This document shows, in pieces, positions 7,682 through 12,977 of a stretch of DNA of 12,977 nt. Under the pieces are notes generated by a model, which was not told where the DNA came from, ran no database searches, and saw only the letters and a program-made list of their open reading frames with translations. The position numbers were made by a program, and so were the translations under genes. This DNA comes from Cephalothrix spiralis (taxonomy: Eukaryota; Nemertea; Palaeonemertea; Archinemertea; Cephalotrichidae): assembly GCA_032353305.1 (NCBI GenBank), contig JAUCNG010194418.1:1-12977 (forward strand). Reading direction: 5' to 3'. Within the stretch, counting starts at the first letter, position 1. Every line of letters begins with the position of its first letter.

Positions 7682-10600
7682 CTGAAAATAAATAATAGAT
7701 TTTAAAATAATTGAACCGTTTAATTAGAATTATCAGAAGATTAATACTTTGTAGAACTTTTTTTCTCTCTCTTGGTATGCCAAGATCGCTGGGTGAGACA
7801 TTGTCTCGACACCTTTGGATTTCTAGGATTTATTTTGGGGTCTTTATAGCCAACCTCCTGGGAGCCGCCTACCGAATGAATGAATGAATGTTTATTGACA
7901 TATGGCCACTCGGGCCGTATCAAATACAATACCGGCCACTCTTATACATGCAATATCTTACACTTATCGAATAGATCCCAGGGTTAACGGAAAAATCGAG
8001 TTGAAATAAGACTATAGGTCGATCAAGAGATGACATCATTTATACCAAAAGCTTAACTATTAACTTGAAAAACAGACAATTTTTAACTAAATTAGTAGAA
8101 TCCCTGATACAGTGAACATTCGTCTTTGTGTAGAGTGAAAATTGAACACTTTTTATCAATAAATTCGAAAATCGGAACCCTGATTAATGAACGGTTTGTG
8201 AGTTTGAGACACATCAATCATAATTTCGAGACGACCTAATTTTGATAACAATGATGTTCACATGACATGACAAAATATATCGTCAAAGGAAACTTAATGA
8301 TGCTTTTTAAACTATATTGGCGTTATATTACTGTAGAAATGTTAATTTTACGTAAAATTCACTACCAGAACTAAAATGATTTGGAAATGAATTAAGGTCG
8401 CTATTAAAGCCTGTCCTGGAATTCCAGACTGTGATATCATTTTTGTATTGTCTTTAACTGTGCAACTTTAATAAATATGATATACATGTATATATTTAAA
8501 TGCATTTAGCATGAAATCTTTTTTACTTTAATCATATCTGTTAAAGTTCTATTTTGACAAATTCGGATATATATAGCAAATTTATATATTTTTCTGTATA
8601 TTTGTTAACAATGTATTTTTAATTTGTTTTACAAATGTACATGTTATAAAACTACATGTATGAAGGGTCAATGCCTATACGTGATTTTCCGTTCTCCGAA
8701 AAAAATTTAAGCCTTTTTCCGTTTCCGATAGCGATTTTCTCGGTTTTTCCGTTTCCGATAGTGTTTTTCTCGATTTTTCCGTTTCTGATAGTGTTTTCTC
8801 GATTTTTCCGTTTCCGATAGCGAAAAAATGACAATTTTTCCGTTTACGATAAAAGGCATAGACCCCCTCATGTATATATTCCAATTAGGTCTTATAGTCA
8901 CATATTTCAAAGTTTAGATTTCGGTAACTTTTTGGTTCGAATTTTTAAAAGTCTCTATTTTGTACAGTAAACACTTTGGCCCAGTCCCGAAGGTGTTCAC
9001 TGTAAACAGATTCTACTGTACTATTTAAATACTATACCTGGGATAACAGCTAGCATGACACCACAAACTACTTCCAGGCTTCCAACAATTCTCCTGTAAA
9101 TTTGAGGATTTATCTTGATTCCAGCAAATACAGTCAAAGGAAAGACTTTAGCATCCTTAATAAACACTTTTCTCTGAAATAAAAGATAATTAATATTTTT
9201 ATCAAACCAAAAACTATTACCTATACATTGTATACGCAAATTGTGATAATTCATGTCACTACCGAATTTACAGTCACCATTACTTGACTGTAATTCTGAG
9301 TGACTGTAATTGAGGGTTCTACCAGGAGCGTAGAACCGGTGGCGGTGGTGTAGCCTTGTCGCCACTGAATGGATGCTTTTTCCTCAACAGACATTATTAC
9401 TTCTGTCACCCACCTTTAAACTGACACCTTTTTCGCTCATTGCCACCGGATGGAAAATTGTGCTAAGCTACTGGGTCCCACTGTATTATCTAATGGCCAT
9501 ATCAGAGGCAGTATATAGACTATAGTCTCATTTTAGTGACCAAATTTTCATTTAGAAAATAGAATTTCCTAGAACTCTAATTTCACCCATGCTGATGAAA
9601 TACTAATACGTGTACTTTATTTTCAACATGCTGGAAAACTTGATAAAGTTGATCTTATTTCAAATTACATTTCTGTAGATATATTTTATCCAATTCCATC
9701 TTCCTGAAATCTTTCAATTGCCAATAAAGAAAACATTTGATAGATCTATAGATAATGAAAATGTCTATCTGAAACACCCAGAATTTTTAATAGTGATGGC
9801 TTTAGCCCTTAGCCAATTAGGGTATTATTAGTTTAACACACAATTTTAATTTAAATTGGGACACCTGGTCACTACATTCCTTTTGTTGTAACTTGTAGAC
9901 CTGTTTGCTCTAGTGAAATTAATCCACTCCCCACACAAGCTGGCCCAAAGTTATTGCTAATAATCTATGTTTTCTCTCTAGTCTTGCATTTTTGCTATGA
10001 TCGTCTTAACTAACCTTGTAACTAGACCCATTGTCAGGATTATAATGAATTGAAGTGAGTCTTAAGGAGGGTCTAAAGATGGAACCGGTATAGTGGGAAA
10101 GGGCCAAAAAATGCTAACGGGAACAGAAAATTAAAAATGGTTAACAGTAGCCTAGAGGGAAAAATGATTTAGCAGAAGTGGAAAAGAGGATATAAAGCAT
10201 ATAAAGTATTTTATTACTCGCTTTCCGATATTTTGGTATCTAGCAGGAAAACATTTTTACTTAGCGGGAGTGGTAAAACCCATTATTTTTTATTGGGAAG
10301 CAGGAAACATAACCCTCCTTTAAAAGTATGTGGTTGTGTTAAATCCTTTCCGTACCAGCTACTGTCCCTGGTATCATAAGTTAAGCAATCGTAAAAAATG
10401 ACAAACATTTAGATCTACGCAGGAAAAAATATGACAATTTTTTTTATGACATCCTATTCCTAAAGTTCTGGAAATACTGAAAATTGATTACTGAATATCT
10501 CAGAAAATATGGCAATCATTGCTAAGCTTATATTAATATGCATTAAATAACCACCTTTGTTGATTTAAAATCATCAAGGCAAGGCAAGAAATTAAAGAGA

Positions 10601-10824
10601 TTCTGTAATTAATTTCCATTTTTAATTGTTCGATTTTTACAATTTCAATTGCATTTAGAATCTTTGATCTTATGTATTTATGCATTTGAAATCAATATGT
10701 AACACATTTAATTTACCATTTCCATATAAATAGATTCACTTATAATGGGACCTAACTTCATAGTCCCCAGTAAAATGAAAAATAAACCGAGAGTAATCGA
10801 CAAAACTTTCAGCACATTCGCCAT
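7446..10824 (-). CDS. tmem35: TMEM35-family protein (NACHO-like nicotinic receptor chaperone), three coding exons
   Basis: The join of 10824-10717, 9173-9038 and 7681-7446 gives 480 nt: 159 residues plus TAG. Residues 5-24 (TM1) contain GLFFILLGTMKL. Residues 67-82 (TM2) read GSLEVVCGVMLAVIPG, close to the GALEVACG...VPG stretch of human TMEM35A. Residues 87-106 form TM3, starting VANVIL against VANFFL in human. Residues 113-131 (TM4) include LIFGMLLICRLVI against LVFGILLTCRLLI. A strongly basic tail follows, ending KKEN. Known for the family: TMEM35A is about 167 residues, ER-resident, DoxX-like, and promotes folding and assembly of nicotinic acetylcholine receptors. The ATG has a good context (A at -3, G at +4). 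Both introns have GT-AG ends and the reading frame is continuous across them. Human comparisons are from memory. Family assignment is secure; orthology to TMEM35A rather than TMEM35B is open. Confidence 0.9.
7874..7950 (-). mobile_element. 3' tail of a non-LTR retrotransposon or SINE (fragment)
   Basis: On the minus strand the sequence runs through GGCCGGTATTGTATTTGATA to CAATAAACATTC and ends in four ATTC units (7890-7874 region). A polyadenylation-like signal followed by a short tetranucleotide tail is typical of LINE 3' ends of the CR1/RTE sort. No reverse transcriptase is present. The upstream limit is unknown. Confidence 0.5.
8668..8862. mobile_element. 195-bp CCGATA-repeat inverted element, copy 2
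   Basis: The ends TCAATGCCTATACG and CGATAAAAGGCATAGA are inverted relatives. The interior has three clear ~30-bp units CCGTTTCCGATAGTGTTTTT + CTCGATTTTT, then a terminal half-palindromic part. Length and order equal those of copy 1 at 2754-2948. Outer flanks TACATG (8653) and CATGTA (8869) may extend the inverted repeat. Three overlapping minus-strand frames here are repeat translations, not genes. Confidence 0.8.
8963..9004. repeat. 42-bp hairpin next to the exon 2 donor
   Basis: TACAGTAAACACTTT (8963-8977) pairs with AAGGTGTTCACTGTA (8990-9004) with two mismatches around a 12-nt loop. It ends 33 bp from the splice donor at 9037. Confidence 0.6.
9038..9173 (-). CDS. tmem35: TMEM35-family coding exon 2 (residues 37-81 plus one base)
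   Basis: This 136-nt exon has acceptor TTATTTCAG|AGA and donor CCCAG|GTATAG. It encodes the loop with VFPLTVF, then the conserved GSLEVVCG second helix, ending VIP. The glycine codon after it (residue 82) is split one base/two bases across intron 2. Reading frame remains open upstream of the acceptor and downstream of the donor, so splice sites rather than frame ends define the exon. The spliced frame agrees with exon 1 (phase 0) and exon 3 (phase 1). Confidence 0.88.
9268..9309. repeat. Hairpin in intron 1, 10-bp perfect arms
   Basis: TTACAGTCAC (9268-9277) and GTGACTGTAA (9300-9309) are exact complements around 22 nt. A third related word, TTGACTGTAATT, lies in the loop. Confidence 0.6.
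10062..10323. mobile_element. TTAA-flanked miniature element in intron 1
   Basis: TTAAGGAGGGT at 10062 and the complement of the right end, TTAAAGGAGGGT (ending 10323), give TTAA at both borders and a ~8-bp inverted repeat. TTAA duplication is typical of piggyBac- and Kolobok-type elements. The 254-bp interior is purine-rich (GGGAAA, GGAAAA words) with no frame. Confidence 0.5.
10717..10824 (-). CDS. tmem35: TMEM35-family coding exon 1 (residues 1-36)
   Basis: This exon is 108 nt and begins MANVLKVLSITLGLFFILLG, which is the N-terminal signal-anchor/first transmembrane helix. GTMKLGP follows and matches the family's GTIKLTP. It ends ...IYMEM at a donor reading ATG|GTAAAT. Its length is exactly 36 codons, so it hands phase 0 to exon 2. 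The start lies in CCAAGATGG, a favourable initiation context, and the protein starts at the same place relative to TM1 as human TMEM35A. The exon is too short to show up as a long reading frame. Confidence 0.88.
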
Positions 10825-11288
10825 CTTGGACAAAGCGAAAGTAAATGATGGAAACGTGTATTGACCGCAAATGTATATCGCGATATTTTACAATTTAAAA
10901 ACAATGAGATAGACATTAAGTTAAGGATAATTGAGATAAATGGGAATTACATTTTACTTGTACAATGCTAATCCATGTTGTTTAATGTTATTGGGATCAT
11001 ACACTGAGTACGGAGTCGAATTTGTGACCCATAAGTCGTAGAAGTTATTTTTTGCGATTTGCAAAACGCCCTTTCTGTTAGCCAAATAGTGACTCTTTTT
11101 GGTGGGTGCGTATTAATCGGATCATCTCATTAATAAGAATGTCATTCAATCCTGGACTGAGATTAAATGACCCAGGGCTCAATTGATGGACTGATTTAGG
11201 CCCTAATGCGGCCTATTCGAAGATGGATGGGGAGTTTAATAAATGGGCCAATTTCCGACGCCGATGATCGAGTGGATATTAGCCTACA
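10825..11288 (-). promoter_or_regulatory. Presumed 5' flank and promoter region of the TMEM35-family gene
   Basis: This is the sequence directly upstream of the start codon. The only notable sites seen are a 12-bp palindrome ATATCGCGATAT at 10875-10886, about 50 bp before the ATG, and AT-rich runs. No clear TATA box or initiator can be assigned, and the 5' UTR length is unknown. The call is by position only. The rest of the stretch to 11288 shows no gene. Confidence 0.3.
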
Positions 11289-11310
11289 ACATGTACAAAA
11301 TTGTACATGT
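11289..11310. repeat. 22-bp palindrome ACATGTACAA-AA-TTGTACATGT
   Basis: Ten-base perfect arms separated by two bases. It is the first of the palindromes crowded between here and 12122. Confidence 0.8.
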
Positions 11311-11345
11311 CATAGAAAGTTCATATAACCAAAGTTTCACCGTTG

Positions 11346-11426
11346 TGGCCGCTATGGCGCTATGGGATCCTATGGTCCCGGGTTCGATCCCGGAGGATCA
11401 GGACGGATATCGCTGGTTCGAATCCC
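11346..11426 (+). other. tRNA-like / SINE-like patch with B-box motifs
   Basis: TGGCCGCTATGG (11346-11357) resembles an A box. GGTTCGATCCC (11381-11391) and GGTTCGAATCC (11415-11425) match B-box/T-loop consensus. No acceptor stem closes, and the A-to-B distances (35 and 69) do not fit a normal tRNA. It may be a decayed tRNA-derived SINE head. Confidence 0.28.
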
Positions 11427-11621
11427 CTCAATCGAACACAGACTGGATACGTGACTGGGTCAGTATAAACATAGAGAAGCGATCCTTTTTCTATGGTATA
11501 AATAGTGTCCGAGCCGGTGGGATTCCTAGCTTCTGACCGGTAAAACCCGACCCTATATAATAGCATAAAAGGATGAATAGGCCTAGGGATGGTGCTCTCA
11601 AAATTTAAGTCAATCAGTTTA

Positions 11622-12122
11622 ACTCCAATGGAGTGGTCCCTGTCCCCATACCACATAATGGAGTGAAAATCAACTCCATGTGGAAAATTATATTCATTCC
11701 AATTGGGTTTTAAAATAAATAACTCCGGCCCATACCACATAATGGAGGATCCTCCATTATGTGGTATGGGGACTCATTTGGGGGAGAGGGATTACTCTAT
11801 TAGGCCTAGAGTAATAATTGACTCCACTAATGAGAGCCGAGCCAGGGAGGCAAACAATTTTAGCATTAAAAAAAAACTTCTCAATGATTTATTTCTTGGG
11901 TTAATTATGATCAATATTCGAATTGCGAATAACGTTCCGGTGGTGAAATCATTTGAGATGATTTCACTCGATCACTTACTCTCTATAAATTGTAATGGAT
12001 TTGATATTCACTCCATAGGTGGTAGGCTATGGTGAGATGATTCACTTCACTTCTGAGACGTTGGTGCAGACTGCACTTTCAAGACAACCTCACCCCCAAC
12101 TCCATATGGAGTTGACGTCAAC
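11622..12122. repeat. Cluster of palindromes built on ACTCC/GGAGT
   Basis: Seen here: ACTCCAATGGAGT (11622-11634); CCATACCACATAATGGAG copies at 11645 and 11730 with an inverted copy at 11752; ATTACTCTA/TAGAGTAAT (11791-11815); GTGAAATCAT/ATGATTTCAC (11943-11967, 5-nt loop); CAACTCCATATGGAGTTG (12097-12114) overlapping GTTGACGTCAAC (12111-12122). Related words continue to about 12590, where GAGTTGAAAATCCACTCCCA (12547) resembles GAGTGAAAATCAACTCCATG near 11661. Confidence 0.65.
11729..11770. repeat. 42-bp perfect spacerless palindrome
   Basis: The left half begins CCCATACCACATAATGG and meets its exact complement at a central GGATCC (11747-11752). All 21 base pairs match. A third copy of the half-site lies at about 11644-11663. 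Confidence 0.92.
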
Positions 12123-12599
12123 TTACCAGTCCTGTGGAGTCAATATTCACTCGTTTTGGGAGTGACAATTTTACTCATTTTAGTCAATATCAACCCTTTT
12201 TAGGAATGACTTCAACCCTCATTTTTATGCCATAGAGGTGCATTGTACAAGGTACATGTAGGCTAGAAATTTCAATTCCAAAAATAGCCTACTCCGCATG
12301 CAGGAACAAGACTTTTATGTTATGATGTTTTAAAGATCTCGGCCAAATTAGGCCTTATAATCTTAAATAATTTTCGATTATGGCAGTTGATTTAATTTTC
12401 TAATTTTGATTAATTAGCGGTTCAATTAGATAAAATCAGAAATATTATTATGTGATGTGTATATATATTCCTGATAAAATTAGATGTTGGTACTATATCG
12501 ACTCTCAGTATGAAGTGTTGGACTGAATGAGTGAGGAGCTATTGAGTTGAAAATCCACTCCCATTATATTTTGAGAGTAGGGGGAGGAGTGATTATTGT
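12123..12599. other. AT-rich flank of the palindrome cluster
   Basis: No gene is seen. Scattered ATTCACTC, GGAGTGA and GGGAGTGA words suggest decayed members of the neighbouring palindrome family. Confidence 0.4.
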
Positions 12600-12600
12600 T

Positions 12601-12645
12601 GATAATATATGATATATAATATATAATATATAATATATAATTTAT
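12601..12645. repeat. TA-rich microsatellite (ATATATA-AT)n
   Basis: Repeated TATAATA units, e.g. TATAATATATAATATATAAT, followed by TTTATTCC. It probably represents the tail of the adjacent LINE-like fragment. Confidence 0.75.
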
Positions 12646-12720
12646 TCCATGAAATAATACAAATACATTACATAAAATACAAAAAGACGGGACAGGAACA
12701 ATACATGGACAAACAATGGA
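12601..12720 (-). mobile_element. Possible LINE 3' end with microsatellite tail
   Basis: On the minus strand, TTTTTGTATTTTATGTAATG leads to a GGAATAAATTATA signal and then the TA-rich tail. This layout is the same as the fragment at 7874-7950 and is common at LINE 3' ends. There is no reverse transcriptase frame, so family and true extent are unknown. Confidence 0.35.
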
Positions 12721-12977
12721 ATTTTGCAGAGCTAACAAAGTTAGCAATTAAGGTTATGGTTTTGTTATTTGGCTTTTGGGTCCCACTAACCGTATTTAAT
12801 TTAATTTAATTAAAAAAAACACTTTTATTCTCTCTAATAGAATAAATATAAAAATACTATTATGTCGCCCCCTTTTATATCTTATTTAAAATGGACTATA
12901 GAACTAATTTCAAAGAATTCCCTATAGACCAACCTATTTTAGATCGAGAGCGAAATAATGAAAAGTCACATAAAAAA
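12721..12977. other. AT-rich window end, nothing recognised
   Basis: No frame, RNA or repeat of note beyond short A/T runs such as TTTAATTTAATTTAATTAA near 12796. Confidence 0.5.

Larger units (their letters stand above)
8108..9004. mobile_element. Possible TA-flanked element spanning much of intron 2
   Basis: TACAGTGAACATTCG at 8108 and CGAAGGTGTTCACTGTA ending at 9004 are inverted matches with a 2-bp indel, with TA-CAGTG borders as in mariner-type elements. The interior has no transposase and contains the 195-bp repeat copy. The terminal match is short, so the pairing could be chance. Confidence 0.35.
7682..9037 (-). other. Intron 2 of the TMEM35-family gene
   Basis: This 1356-bp phase-1 intron runs from GTATAG (9037) to TTTTCAG (7682). 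It interrupts the codon for the glycine at the end of TM2. It carries a LINE-type 3' tail (7874-7950), a possible TA-flanked element (8108-9004) and a 195-bp CCGATA-repeat element (8668-8862). No coding sequence is apparent inside it. Confidence 0.85.
9174..10716 (-). other. Intron 1 of the TMEM35-family gene
   Basis: This 1543-bp phase-0 intron runs from GTAAAT (10716) to ATTTCAG (9174). A T-rich tract precedes the acceptor. It contains the TTAA-flanked inverted-repeat element at 10062-10323 and a 10-bp-arm hairpin at 9268-9309. A somewhat GC-richer unexplained stretch lies at about 9300-9486, ending CCCACTGTA. I see no further coding exon in it. Confidence 0.85.

Noticed and set aside
8652-8910. 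Overlapping minus-strand frames encoding repetitive ETEK/GNGK-type peptides
   Set aside because: All three frames translate the same ~30-bp minisatellite; low complexity with no gene context.
9174-9365. Extension of the exon 2 reading frame upstream to a start codon at 9365
   Set aside because: The extension shows no family similarity; a good acceptor (TTATTTCAG) ends the homology at 9173 and exon 1 supplies the true N-terminus.
9268-9486. Candidate element bounded by TACAGTCAC and CCCACTGTA
   Set aside because: The ends agree only in TACAGT, which is too little to support terminal repeats.
11346-11426. Functional tRNA gene
   Set aside because: No closing acceptor stem, wrong box spacing and two competing B-box motifs.
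11243-12035. Three frames of 97-126 codons (plus 11243-11536, minus 11360-11740, plus 11703-12035)
   Set aside because: They overlap each other and the palindrome cluster, contain no recognisable domain, and the plus-strand one spans B-box-like repeat sequence.
12505-12747. 80-residue minus-strand frame
   Set aside because: It runs through the TA microsatellite (ILYIIYYISYI) and has no recognisable domain.

Overview
This is a eukaryotic window, almost certainly from an invertebrate animal. It is AT-rich, has no long uninterrupted reading frames, contains one intron-split gene with clear GT-AG splice sites, and is otherwise dominated by short non-autonomous transposable elements, inverted repeats and minisatellites. 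The taxon cannot be fixed from sequence alone. A lophotrochozoan such as a mollusc would fit the protein and the repeat style, but that is a guess.

The only protein-coding gene I can support lies on the minus strand, from 10824 (ATG) to 7446 (stop), in three coding exons: 10824-10717, 9173-9038 and 7681-7446. The splice phases agree and give a 159-residue, four-helix membrane protein of the TMEM35 family. TMEM35A is also called NACHO, the endoplasmic-reticulum chaperone needed for assembly of nicotinic acetylcholine receptors. The protein ends in KKEN, which fits a dilysine ER-retrieval signal. Its middle resembles both vertebrate paralogues, TMEM35A and TMEM35B.

Layout. 1-980: AT-rich intergenic DNA with a ~30-bp minisatellite (93-270) and two strong hairpins (696-768 and 875-980). 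1332-2437: two related TA-flanked miniature elements in opposite orientation. 2754-2948: first copy of a 195-bp inverted-repeat element made of CCGATA-rich ~30-bp units. 2949-5062: mostly featureless AT-rich sequence with a GC-richer patch near 3781-3930. 5063-5461: a foldback element built on a 42-bp palindromic tandem unit. 5462-6577: nothing recognised. 6578-7312: a mariner-type miniature element with a nested inverted-repeat insertion, ending 133 bp beyond the gene's stop codon and carrying the nearest AATAAA.

7446-10824: the TMEM35 gene. Intron 2 holds a LINE-type 3' tail (7874-7950) and a possible TA-flanked element (8108-9004) with the second copy of the 195-bp repeat inside it. Intron 1 holds a hairpin near 9268-9309 and a TTAA-flanked miniature element (10062-10323). 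Upstream of the gene, 11289-12600 is a cluster of perfect or near-perfect palindromes built on ACTCC/GGAGT words, with a weak tRNA-like (SINE-like) patch before it. The window ends with a second LINE-type 3' tail and a TA microsatellite (12600-12700).

I see no operon, CRISPR array, rRNA, functional tRNA, or intact transposase or reverse transcriptase. Nothing here is convincing as a new multi-gene system. The noteworthy content is the gene model and the unusual density and architecture of inverted repeats.
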